From Amycolatopsis nivea (GTDB lineage Bacteria; Actinomycetota; Actinomycetes; Mycobacteriales; Pseudonocardiaceae), in the NCBI RefSeq assembly GCF_004522235.1, contig NZ_SDLT01000028.1:1-64000 (forward strand): a stretch of DNA of 64,000 nucleotides, read 5' to 3'. Under the pieces are notes generated by a model. It was not told the DNA's origin and did not search any database. It saw only the letters and a program-made list of their open reading frames with translations. The position numbers were made by a program, and so were the translations under genes. Shown piece after piece: positions 49,414 to 57,776 of the stretch (position 1 is its first letter; every line of letters starts with the position of its first letter).

Positions 49414-50567
49414 CCGAGTTCAATGTGGACGCTCTGCTCGCCGATATCGAAACGTTGGTGTGCTGTGAATCCCCATCGTCCGACCTCGACGCGGTGGCGC
49501 ACAGCGCAGACGTGCTGACCGGCGTCGGCAAGGCCTTGCTTGGCGTGGAACCGGAGCGGATTGTCCTGGACGGACGGACGCATCTGCGCTGGCGGTTCGG
49601 TGACGGTCCGCCGCGGGTGCTGCTGCTCGGTCACCACGACACGGTCTGGCCGATGGGCTCGCTGGAGACGCATCCGTTCTCCGTGCAGGACGGGGTCTTG
49701 CGCGGTCCGGGTTGCTTCGACATGAAGACCGGCGTCGTGATGGCGCTGCACGTCGCGGCTTCGCTGACAGACCGAAGTGGACTGTCCATTTTGGTCACCG
49801 GCGACGAGGAACTGGGTTCGCCGTCGTCGCGGGGGCTGATCGAGGAAGAGGCGCAGGGCTGTGCGGCGGCGTTCGTGCTGGAGGCATCGGCGGACGGCGG
49901 CGCGATCAAGACCCGGCGCAAAGGCGTGTCCCACTACCGGATCGAGGTGATCGGACGGGCCTCGCACGCCGGTCTCGAGCCGGAAAAGGGGATCAACGCC
50001 GGGATCGAGATCGCGCATCAGGTGCTCGCGGTCGCCGCGCTCGCCAGTCCGGAGCGGGGAACCAGCGTCGTGCCGACGGTGCTTTCGGCTGGTACCACAG
50101 TGAATACCGTTCCCGCCGCCGCCGCGGTTGAGGTCGACGTACGCGTGTGGGACGAACAAGAGCAGCTTCGCGTCGACCGTGCGGTGCGCGCGTTGCAACC
50201 GGTGCTGGAAGACGCGCAAGTCCGGGTCGCCGGCGGCATCAACCGGCCGCCGCTCGACGCGGTCTCGTCGGCCGCGTTGTACGGCCTGGTCAAGGAATTG
50301 GCTGCGGAACTGGGCTTGCCGGAATTGACCGAGGCGGCCGTCGGCGGTGCTTCGGACGGCAATTACACCGCCGGACTGGGCGTACCGACGCTCGACGGTC
50401 TCGGTGCGGTCGGCGGCGGCGCGCACGCTGACCACGAACATGTCCTGGTCGAGGAATTGCCGCGGCGGACGGCGTTGCTGGCCGCGCTGGTGGAGAACGT
50501 GCTGACGAAGGGGAGTCCGTCGGTTCCGACGAATCCGACCGGCGATTCTGGTCGAGCACGACGGTGA
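49410..50567 (+). CDS. M20-family metallopeptidase / N-acyl-amino acid deacylase
   Basis: A 385-residue di-zinc peptidase similar to glutamate carboxypeptidase (CPG2). Metal and catalytic residues are visible: GHHDTV (75-79), Asp104 (CFDMKTG), Glu133-Glu134 (TGDEELGS), and the terminal His in GGAHADHEHV, with the dimerisation lid between. In the Geobacillus D-to-L pathway an M20 enzyme removes the succinyl group from N-succinyl-L-amino acids; the same position here makes that the favoured role. Confidence 0.9.
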   Translation: MTEFNVDALLADIETLVCCESPSSDLDAVAHSADVLTGVGKALLGVEPERIVLDGRTHLRWRFGDGPPRVLLLGHHDTVWPMGSLETHPFSVQDGVLRGPGCFDMKTGVVMALHVAASLTDRSGLSILVTGDEELGSPSSRGLIEEEAQGCAAAFVLEASADGGAIKTRRKGVSHYRIEVIGRASHAGLEPEKGINAGIEIAHQVLAVAALASPERGTSVVPTVLSAGTTVNTVPAAAAVEVDVRVWDEQEQLRVDRAVRALQPVLEDAQVRVAGGINRPPLDAVSSAALYGLVKELAAELGLPELTEAAVGGASDGNYTAGLGVPTLDGLGAVGGGAHADHEHVLVEELPRRTALLAALVENVLTKGSPSVPTNPTGDSGRARR

Positions 50568-50599
50568 CTCTTCGGGGGAAGCCGGGAAAGGATCATCCC

Positions 50600-51493
50600 G
50601 TGACGAATCTTGCGATGAACACGGAAAGACCCGTCGCGGCGGAAACGTGCGACGAGGCGGTCGCGGCCGCTCAGGCGGCAGCCGCCGCTTCGGGGGTCGA
50701 AGTCCGGGAAATCACCGAGATCGCGGAAATGACCGCGGTCGGGGTGCTGTTCGAGACGATCTGGCGGTCCGCGCCAGGAACCCGGCCGGTGACCACGGAA
50801 CTGCTGCGCGCGCTGTCGTCGGCGGGGAATTACGTGGCAGGTGCGTTCGCCGACGGGGAAATGCTCGGCGCCTGCGTCGGCTTTTTCGGAAATCCCGGAA
50901 AAGGCAGCCTGCACAGTCACATCGCCGGAGTTTCCAAGGCCGGTGCCGGTCGCGGAATCGGGTACGCGCTGAAATTGCATCAGCGCGGCTGGGCGCTGGC
51001 GCAGGACGTCTCGGCGATCAAATGGACCTTCGATCCGCTGGTGCGCCGCAACGCCTATTTCAACCTCGGCAAACTCGGCGCGCTCCCGGTGCGGTACCTG
51101 CGGGACTTCTACGGGCCGATGGCGGACGGCATCAACGGTTCCGGCGACACCGATCGGCTGATGGTGTCCTGGGACCTGGCCAGTCCGTCCGTGCGGACCG
51201 CCGCGTTCGGCGAACCGATCCGCACGGACGCGAAGGTTTTGCTCGACCAAGGCGCGGCAGTGGCGCTCGAAGTGGCCGGGGACGGCGGTCCGGCCGACGG
51301 CAAAGCGGACGCCCCGGTGGTGCTCGTCGCGGTACCGCCGGACATCGAAGGCTTGCGCACCACCGATCTCGGCAAGGCGGACGCGTGGCGGGCCGCGCTG
51401 CGCGAATCGCTCGGCGGGCTGATGGCCGCCGGCGGCCGGGTGACCGGCTTCGACCGAGCCGGCTTCTACGTGATCTCCAAGGAGGAGCAGTGA
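50600..51493 (+). CDS. GNAT-family N-acyl(succinyl)transferase
   Basis: A 297-residue acyltransferase of the COG3375-type GNAT group. The acyl-CoA pyrophosphate loop reads KAGAGRGIGYALKLHQR, followed by IKWTFDPLVRRNAYFNLGKLGA. I prefer the GTG at 50600 (AAAGGA seven bases upstream); a GTG at 50564 would overlap the M20 stop by four bases. In Geobacillus kaustophilus the homologue adjacent to the racemase is a D-amino acid N-succinyltransferase, so CoA-dependent N-acylation of D-amino acids is inferred here. Overlaps the racemase gene by four bases. Confidence 0.85.
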   Translation: MTNLAMNTERPVAAETCDEAVAAAQAAAAASGVEVREITEIAEMTAVGVLFETIWRSAPGTRPVTTELLRALSSAGNYVAGAFADGEMLGACVGFFGNPGKGSLHSHIAGVSKAGAGRGIGYALKLHQRGWALAQDVSAIKWTFDPLVRRNAYFNLGKLGALPVRYLRDFYGPMADGINGSGDTDRLMVSWDLASPSVRTAAFGEPIRTDAKVLLDQGAAVALEVAGDGGPADGKADAPVVLVAVPPDIEGLRTTDLGKADAWRAALRESLGGLMAAGGRVTGFDRAGFYVISKEEQ

Positions 51494-52596
51494 AACTCAG
51501 CGGTGTGGAACTGCGCCGGGTGCAGATGCCGCTCGTCGCCCCGTTCCGGACTTCGTTCGGCACTCAGTCCGTGCGCGAGCTGTTGCTGCTGCGCGCGGTC
51601 ACGCCGGCGGGCGAGGGCTGGGGCGAATGCGTGACGATGGCCGGACCGGTGTACTCGTCGGAGTACAACGACGGCGCGGAACACGTGCTGCAGCACCACT
51701 TGATCCCGGCGCTGCTGGCCGCGGAAGACGTCACCGCGGCGAAGGTGACGCCGCTGCTGGCGAAGTTCAAGGGCCACCGGATGGCCAAGGGCGCGCTGGA
51801 AATGGCGGTGCTCGACGCCGAACTGCGCGCGCACGAGCGGTCCTTCGCCGCCGAACTCGGGTCGGTGCGCGATTCCGTGCCCTGCGGCGTTTCCGTCGGG
51901 ATCATGGACACCATTCCGCAGCTGCTCGACGTCGTGGGCGGGTACCTCGACGAGGGCTACGTGCGGATCAAGCTCAAGATCGAGCCCGGCTGGGACGTCG
52001 AGCCGGTGCGCGCGGTCCGCGAACGCTTCGGCGACGACGTGCTGCTGCAGGTCGACGCGAACACCGCCTACACCCTCGGCGACGCGCCGCAGCTGGCCAA
52101 GCTCGACCCGTTCGGCCTGCTGCTGATCGAGCAGCCGCTGGAAGAGGAGGACGTGCTCGGCCACGCCGAACTCGCCCGGCGGATCCAGACCCCGATCTGT
52201 CTCGACGAGTCGATCGTGTCGGCGCGCGCGGCGGCGGACGCGATCAAACTGGGCGCGGTCCAGATCGTGAACATCAAACCCGGCCGCGTCGGCGGTTACC
52301 TGGAAGCGCGGCGGGTGCACGACGTGTGCGCGGCGCACGGGATCCCGGTGTGGTGCGGCGGGATGATCGAGACCGGCCTCGGCCGGGCGGCGAACGTCGC
52401 GCTGGCCTCGCTGCCGAACTTCACCCTGCCCGGCGACACCTCGGCGTCCGGCCGGTTCTACCGGACCGACATCACCGAGCCGTTCGTGCTGGACGGCGGG
52501 CACCTGCCGGTGCCGACCGGACCGGGACTCGGCGTGGCGCCGATTCCGGACCTGCTCGACGAGGTGACCACGGCAAAGGTGTGGATCGGTTCGTAG
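51490..52596 (+). CDS. N-acylamino acid / N-succinylamino acid racemase (MenC-like, enolase superfamily)
   Basis: A 368-residue enzyme. From memory it is nearly identical to the structurally studied Amycolatopsis N-acylamino acid racemase, which also has o-succinylbenzoate synthase activity. All catalytic residues fall on the literature numbering: Lys161/Lys163 (RIKLKIEP), metal ligands Asp189, Glu214 and Asp239, and Lys263 (NIKPGR). It racemises N-acyl (best N-succinyl) amino acids by 1,1-proton transfer. Automatic annotation may call it menC, but no menaquinone genes are near; the GNAT and M20 neighbours argue for the D-to-L amino acid pathway. GTG start coupled to the GNAT stop (GTGA). Confidence 0.95.
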   Translation: MKLSGVELRRVQMPLVAPFRTSFGTQSVRELLLLRAVTPAGEGWGECVTMAGPVYSSEYNDGAEHVLQHHLIPALLAAEDVTAAKVTPLLAKFKGHRMAKGALEMAVLDAELRAHERSFAAELGSVRDSVPCGVSVGIMDTIPQLLDVVGGYLDEGYVRIKLKIEPGWDVEPVRAVRERFGDDVLLQVDANTAYTLGDAPQLAKLDPFGLLLIEQPLEEEDVLGHAELARRIQTPICLDESIVSARAAADAIKLGAVQIVNIKPGRVGGYLEARRVHDVCAAHGIPVWCGGMIETGLGRAANVALASLPNFTLPGDTSASGRFYRTDITEPFVLDGGHLPVPTGPGLGVAPIPDLLDEVTTAKVWIGS

Positions 52597-52611
52597 CCCG
52601 CTACGAATTCC

Positions 52612-52668
52612 GGAGGTAGATTTGGTCGGATCGGACCAGCCGGTCCAGGCGAGGCCGGATCTACCTTC
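52612..52668. promoter_or_regulatory. Imperfect inverted repeat before the PucR-type regulator
   Basis: GGAGGTAGATTTGG (52612-52625) and CCGGATCTACCTTC (52655-52668) pair at 11 of 14 positions and flank the short promoter region of the regulator gene, five bases before its start. Candidate autoregulatory operator; a transcript hairpin ending the racemase operon is the alternative. Confidence 0.4.
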
Positions 52669-52673
52669 GGGGG

Positions 52674-54326
52674 GTGCTGACACCGGTGCCGAGCAAGCCG
52701 CACACGAGTCTGGGACGCGTCCTCGAAGCGCTCGGGGACGTGCTCCTCGAACCGGTCGCGGTCGGCCGCGACACGCGCCGCCACCTCGGCGGGGTGGTGA
52801 TCCACGATCCGCACGACGACGCGGAGTTCCCGGCGCAGGCGGTGGTCCTCGGCGTCGGGGTCCGCGAATCCGACGAGATCGTGCAGCTCGTGCACGCCGT
52901 CGCCGCGCGTGGGGCGACCGCGCTGGTCGTGCGGTCGCCGGTCGCCGCCTCGACGGAACTCGTGCGAGCGGCTAATTCCTCCGGGGTCGCGCTGCTCGGG
53001 CTCGCCAGCGGCGCGTCCTGGGCACAGCTGGCCGCCATGCTCCGCACGCTGCTCGCCGAGGGCGACGTCGGCGATGTTTCCCCGCAGACACTCGGCGGGA
53101 TGCCATCCGGCGATCTTTTCGCCCTCGCCAACGCCATCGCCGCGCTGCTCGACGCGCCGGTCACCATCGAGGACCGCAACTCGCGCGTGCTCGCGTTCTC
53201 CGGCCGTCAGGACGAGGCCGACCCCTCGCGCGTCGAGACGATCCTCGGCCGCCAGGTGCCCGAACGGTTCACTCGCGAGCTGGAGAAGGACGGCGTTTTC
53301 GAGCGGCTCTACCGCGATCAGGGCCCGGTTTACGTCTATCCGGGAGACGGCTACGACAAGAAGATCGTCATGCCGCGCGCGGCGCTCGCGGTCCGGGCCG
53401 GTGACGAAGTGCTCGGGTCGATTTGGGCCGCTGTCGACAAAGAGCTAAGCGAAGAACGTACCGCGGCGTTGATCGACGCTTCGAAAATCGTTGCGCTGCA
53501 CATGCTTCGGCTCCGCGCGGGCGCCGACGTCGAACGCCGGTTGCGGGCCGATCTGGTCAGCACCGCGCTCGAAGGCGGTTCCGGGGCGCAGGAAGCCATC
53601 GCGCGGCTCGGGTTGCTGGGACAGCCGACGATCGTGCTCGCCATGGGCTTGCTCGAGGCGCCCGACGACGACCTCCGGCTGGTCGCGGAACGCCAGCGGG
53701 TCGCCGACGCGTTCGCCATGCACCTCAGCGCGGTCCAGCCCCGATCGGCGGTAGCGCTCGTCGGCGACGTCGCCTACGGCATCGTCCCGATGCCCGGGAA
53801 CCACGGCGATTGCCGCGAACGCTCGGTACGCGTCGCGTCGACCTTCCTGGAACGCACCGGCCGCCGGGTCGCCGCGGCGATCGGCATCGGCCCGCTGGCT
53901 CTCGACGGATCCGGGTTGCGCGCGTCTCGCGACGGGGCCGACCGTGCGTTGCGGGTGTTGCTCACCAACGGCGGCTCGAAGCGGGTGATCGCCGCCGAGG
54001 ACGCGCACATCGAGGCGCTGATGCTGGAGCTGGCCGACCTTTCCGCGGCGCGCGGCGACGTCGCGACGGGGCCGATCGCGCGGTTGCTGGAGTACGACAC
54101 CAAACATCAGTCCCAGCTCGTGCACACGTTGCGGTGCTGGCTCGATTCGTTCGGGGACATCAGCGCGGCTTCGGCGGCGGCGTACGTGCATCCGAGCACG
54201 TTCCGGTACCGGTTGCGCCGGCTCGCCGAGGTCGGCGGGATCGACCTCGACGATCCGGGGGACCGGTTCGCGGCGATGGTGCAACTGCACTTGCTGCCGC
54301 GCATCGAGAAGCCCGAAGAGGCCTGA
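52674..54326 (+). CDS. PucR-family transcriptional regulator (2)
   Basis: A 550-residue regulator with an N-terminal PucR-like sensor region (from LGRVLEALGDVLLEPVAV; DPHDDAEFPAQAVVLGVGV), a central GGDEF-like/CdaR segment and a C-terminal PucR helix-turn-helix (ISAASAAAYVHPSTFRYRLRRLAEVGG). GTG at 52674; a GTG at 52686 is an alternative. It lies inside the D-amino acid cluster in the same direction, 77 bases after the racemase gene, and most likely senses an amino acid or acylamino acid to control it. Confidence 0.9.
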   Translation: MLTPVPSKPHTSLGRVLEALGDVLLEPVAVGRDTRRHLGGVVIHDPHDDAEFPAQAVVLGVGVRESDEIVQLVHAVAARGATALVVRSPVAASTELVRAANSSGVALLGLASGASWAQLAAMLRTLLAEGDVGDVSPQTLGGMPSGDLFALANAIAALLDAPVTIEDRNSRVLAFSGRQDEADPSRVETILGRQVPERFTRELEKDGVFERLYRDQGPVYVYPGDGYDKKIVMPRAALAVRAGDEVLGSIWAAVDKELSEERTAALIDASKIVALHMLRLRAGADVERRLRADLVSTALEGGSGAQEAIARLGLLGQPTIVLAMGLLEAPDDDLRLVAERQRVADAFAMHLSAVQPRSAVALVGDVAYGIVPMPGNHGDCRERSVRVASTFLERTGRRVAAAIGIGPLALDGSGLRASRDGADRALRVLLTNGGSKRVIAAEDAHIEALMLELADLSAARGDVATGPIARLLEYDTKHQSQLVHTLRCWLDSFGDISAASAAAYVHPSTFRYRLRRLAEVGGIDLDDPGDRFAAMVQLHLLPRIEKPEEA

Positions 54327-54483
54327 GTCTTGCTCTCCTGACGGGAAACGGACCGCGACCTTCCCGCGAACGCAGCAACCCCGGCCCCGGCCCCCGCCGA
54401 GACAATGGGAGACCGGCAGGCGGCGATTCCCGGTTCACGCCAAGAACTTCCTGCCCGAAGTGTCCACTGTAGACAGGAGGGTC

Positions 54484-55371
54484 ATGGCTACCGCATCCGA
54501 AACGATCGCCCGCCGCGCCGAGGAGGTCGGCGTCGAGGTCCGGCTGCACGCCGCCGAGGTCGACGGGACCCGAAGTCTCGGCATCGGCGAGGACGTCCCG
54601 GTCGTCCCCGCGTCGGTGTTCAAGGTCCCGATCGCGCTGGAGCTGGCGCGTCAGGCCGCCGAAGGAACGCTCGATCTGGGCGCCCCCGTCACCGTCGAAC
54701 CCGGGCACCCGACGCCGAGTCCGTACGGTCTCGCCACCTTCCGCCACGAAGTCCGGATGTCCTGGCACGATTTGGCGATCCTGATGATCGGAATCAGCGA
54801 CAACGTCGCCACCGACCTGATTCTCGCCGAGGTCGGCAAAGACGCGGTGAATAGCACTTTGCGCCGCCTGGGATTCACGCGGACTGTCGTGCCGCAGGAC
54901 TGCGGCGAACTGCTCGCCACGATCGGCGAAGATCTGGGTGTCTCGTACGAGGACGACGAACGGGCGCTCGCCGAACTGACCTACGAACAGGTTTCCGGGT
55001 TGCGCGCGCTGCAACCGGAAAAATCCTGTCGCACCACCGCCGCCGAAATGACCCGCTTGCTGGGACTGATCTGGCGCGACGAAGCGGCCGCGCCGGAGGC
55101 GTGCGCGGACGTCCGCCGCTGGATGGAACTGCAGGTGTGGCCGCATCGCCTGCGTTCCGGATTTCCGGACGACGGGATCCGCACGAGCGGCAAAACCGGC
55201 ACGTTGCCCGCCGTGCGCAACGAGGTCGGCGTGGTCGAGTACCCGGACGGCGGCCGGTACTCCGTAGCCGTGTTCACCCGCGCCGAAGACTCCCGTTCCC
55301 GGGTGCCCGAGCGCGACGCGTTCATCGGTTTCGCCGCCGCGACGGCGGTGGAGTCGCTGCGCACGGCCTGA
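54484..55371 (+). CDS. Class A beta-lactamase-like serine hydrolase, cytosolic (1)
   Basis: A 295-residue penicillin-recognising enzyme: S44-V-F-K47, S105-D-N107 and K237-T-G239 match the three active-site motifs of class A beta-lactamases. It has no signal peptide and no clear omega-loop Glu166-type ExxLN motif, so it is unlikely to be a resistance enzyme. In a cluster for D-amino acid metabolism with a peptide importer, a cytosolic D-peptidase or D-amino acid amidase role is more plausible. AGGAGG precedes the ATG. It is a paralogue of the gene at 56873. Confidence 0.85.
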   Translation: MATASETIARRAEEVGVEVRLHAAEVDGTRSLGIGEDVPVVPASVFKVPIALELARQAAEGTLDLGAPVTVEPGHPTPSPYGLATFRHEVRMSWHDLAILMIGISDNVATDLILAEVGKDAVNSTLRRLGFTRTVVPQDCGELLATIGEDLGVSYEDDERALAELTYEQVSGLRALQPEKSCRTTAAEMTRLLGLIWRDEAAAPEACADVRRWMELQVWPHRLRSGFPDDGIRTSGKTGTLPAVRNEVGVVEYPDGGRYSVAVFTRAEDSRSRVPERDAFIGFAAATAVESLRTA

Positions 55372-55490
55372 TTCGTCGGAGCGGAGGAACTTTCCCCGCG
55401 CTCTCCTCGGTCCGGACGAACAAGTGACGTCCGCCACCGACCTAGCATTTCCGAAACGCCGGTCCACCATCCCTCGGACAGAAGGTGCAC

Positions 55491-56876
55491 ATGTCGAAAA
55501 TTTCCGAAATCGAGACCTGGCTTCAGGAGAATTTCGCCGCTTTGCTGGCCAAGCATCAGGTTCCCGGAGCCGCGATCGCGGTGCTCGCCGACGGCGAGGT
55601 GATCGACCACGCGGCGGGCGTCGTGAACAAGGGCACCGGCGTGGAGTCCACTGTGGACTCGGTATTCCAGATCGGGTCGATCACCAAGGTGTGGACGACC
55701 ACGCTGGCCATGCAGCTGGTCGACGAGGGCAAGCTGGACCTCGACCGGCCGGTGCGGGATTACCTGCCGGAGTTCGTGCTCGGCGACGACGAGGCCGCGG
55801 CGGCGATCACCGTCCGCCAGCTGACCTGTCACACCGCCGGTTTCGAGGGCGACATCTTCACCGACACCGGACCCGGCGACGACTGCGTGGAGAAGCTCGT
55901 CGCGACGCTGTCCGACGTGCCGCAGCTCTTCCCGCCGGCTGAGCGGTTCTCCTACAACAACGCCGGTTACTGCGTCCTCGGCCGCGTCATCGAGGTGCTG
56001 CGCGGCAAGTGCTGGGACGACTGCGTGCGCGACCACCTCTTCGCGCCGCTCGGCCTGACCCATGCGGCGTCCGGTCCGTACGACGCGATCCGTTACCGCG
56101 CCGCGATCGGTCACGTCACCCCGCAGCCCGGCGACGACCCGGTGCCCGCGCCGGTCTGGGCGCTCACCCGCTCGAACTCGCCGGCCGGGTCGACGCTCGC
56201 GATGCGCCCGCGCGACCTGCTGACCTTCGTCCGGATGCACCTGAACGACGGCAAGGCCGACGACGGCACCCAGGTCTTGCAGCCGGAGTCGCTGCTCGCG
56301 ATGCGCGAAGCGCAGGTGGACGTGCCTTACCTCGGTATGTCCGACCACTGGGGCCTCGGCTGGATGCTCTTCGACTGGGACGGCGGCAAGGTGATCGGCC
56401 ATGACGGCGGCACCATCGGCCAGTCGGCCTTCCTGCGCGTGGTTCCGGAGAAGGGCGTGGCGGTCGCGCTGCTGACCAACGGCGGTCAGCCGATGAACGT
56501 GTACCAGGAGATCTTCGCGAAGCTGCTGGACGAACTCGCGGGCGTCACTGTTCCGGCACGACCCGAGCCGAACCCCGCGGCCGCTCCGGCCGACTTTTCC
56601 CGGTACGTGGGCGAGTACACCTCGATGGTCGCCGACACCGTCGTCAGCGAGGAAGACGGCAAGCTCTGGATGGAACGCACCCCGAAGGGAATCTTCGCCG
56701 AGATCGGCGCGCCTTCGGGGAAGGAAGAACTGCTGCCGTGCCAGGGCGACACGTTCGTCGCGAAAACCGAGCAGATGCCAGGTGTCTACCTGGCACACGC
56801 ATTCGTCGGGGACGACGGCAACGGCCGCGCGCAGTTCCTCCACACTGGACGCGCGGACCGACGGGTCTCCCAGTGA
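55491..56876 (+). CDS. Class C beta-lactamase-like serine hydrolase (D-aminopeptidase type)
   Basis: A 461-residue serine hydrolase with S63-I-T-K66, Y155-N-N157 and H304-D-G306 motifs and a C-terminal beta-barrel-like domain of about 90 residues (from VPARPEPNP). This matches D-aminopeptidase/esterase EstB-type enzymes rather than secreted AmpC: there is no signal peptide. Cleavage of peptides with N-terminal D-residues fits the neighbours. GAAGG precedes the ATG at 55491. It overlaps the next gene by four bases. Confidence 0.88.
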   Translation: MSKISEIETWLQENFAALLAKHQVPGAAIAVLADGEVIDHAAGVVNKGTGVESTVDSVFQIGSITKVWTTTLAMQLVDEGKLDLDRPVRDYLPEFVLGDDEAAAAITVRQLTCHTAGFEGDIFTDTGPGDDCVEKLVATLSDVPQLFPPAERFSYNNAGYCVLGRVIEVLRGKCWDDCVRDHLFAPLGLTHAASGPYDAIRYRAAIGHVTPQPGDDPVPAPVWALTRSNSPAGSTLAMRPRDLLTFVRMHLNDGKADDGTQVLQPESLLAMREAQVDVPYLGMSDHWGLGWMLFDWDGGKVIGHDGGTIGQSAFLRVVPEKGVAVALLTNGGQPMNVYQEIFAKLLDELAGVTVPARPEPNPAAAPADFSRYVGEYTSMVADTVVSEEDGKLWMERTPKGIFAEIGAPSGKEELLPCQGDTFVAKTEQMPGVYLAHAFVGDDGNGRAQFLHTGRADRRVSQ

Positions 56877-57766
56877 GCGGGATCCGCGAGCGGATCGAGG
56901 CCGTCTTCGCCGACGCCGGCGCGGAAGGGTTCCTGCACGCCCGGGAAATCGGCGTGCCGGGTCCGGAAGTGTCGGCGGGCGGGGACGACCCGGTCGTCCT
57001 CGCGTCGGTGTTCAAGATCCCGGTGGCACTCGCCTACGCCCGCGAGGTCGCCGCCGGACGGCTGGACGACACCGAACGGACGAAGGTGACCGCGCGGTAC
57101 CGGATCGGCGGCATCGGCACCGCGGGCTGCGCCGACGACGTCGAGATGAGCTGGCGCGACCTCGCGCACTTCATGCTCACGATGAGCGACAACGCCGCGA
57201 CCGACGTGCTGTACCACCGGCTCGGCCAGGAAACGGTGGACCGGGTGCTGAACGACCTCGGCCTCGAGCGCACCCGGCTGATCGGCTGCTGCGAGGACCT
57301 GTTCGCGTCGGTCGTCTCCGATCTCGGCGGCACGCCGGAGTCCGATCTCGAAGCTCTGCTCGGCGGGGCCACGCCGGAGCAGCTGGACAAGCTGTCGGTC
57401 CGGGATCCGGAACGCACCACGTCGTCCACCCCGCGCGAGATCACCGAATTGCTCGAAGCGATCTGGACCGACCGCGCGGGCGAACCCGAAGCGTGCGAAC
57501 GGGTCCGCACGATCATGGCGCAGCAGATCTGGCCGCACCGGCTGTCGTCGGGCTTCCCGTCCGGCGTCGCGATCGCGGCGAAAACCGGGACGCTGCCCGG
57601 AATCCGCAACGAAGCAGGCGTGGTGACCTTGGGGGACGGCCGCCGGTTCGCGGTCGCGGTGTTCACTCGCGCGCATTCTCTCGAAGACCGCCTTCCCGCG
57701 GTCGACGCGTCCATCGGCACCGCCGCCCGGCTGGCTGTCGACCACCTCCAGAGCGCGACCCCGTAG
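56873..57766 (+). CDS. Class A beta-lactamase-like serine hydrolase, cytosolic (2)
   Basis: A 297-residue paralogue of the enzyme at 54484, with the motifs at the same positions: S45-V-F-K48, S105-D-N107, K237-T-G239. It also lacks a signal peptide and a canonical omega-loop Glu. GTG start overlapping the upstream stop (GTGA), and the substrate-binding protein gene follows 10 bases later, so peptidase and importer are co-transcribed. Two diverged copies suggest different peptide preferences. Confidence 0.85.
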   Translation: MSGIRERIEAVFADAGAEGFLHAREIGVPGPEVSAGGDDPVVLASVFKIPVALAYAREVAAGRLDDTERTKVTARYRIGGIGTAGCADDVEMSWRDLAHFMLTMSDNAATDVLYHRLGQETVDRVLNDLGLERTRLIGCCEDLFASVVSDLGGTPESDLEALLGGATPEQLDKLSVRDPERTTSSTPREITELLEAIWTDRAGEPEACERVRTIMAQQIWPHRLSSGFPSGVAIAAKTGTLPGIRNEAGVVTLGDGRRFAVAVFTRAHSLEDRLPAVDASIGTAARLAVDHLQSATP

Positions 57767-57776
57767 GAGAAATCCC

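Noticed and set aside
51490..52596. Assignment as the menaquinone gene menC
   Set aside because: The family overlaps with o-succinylbenzoate synthase, but no other men gene is near and the GNAT and M20 neighbours match the racemase pathway.
54484..57766. Beta-lactam resistance genes
   Set aside because: The proteins have beta-lactamase motifs, but no signal peptides and no clear deacylating Glu, and the context is D-amino acid metabolism.
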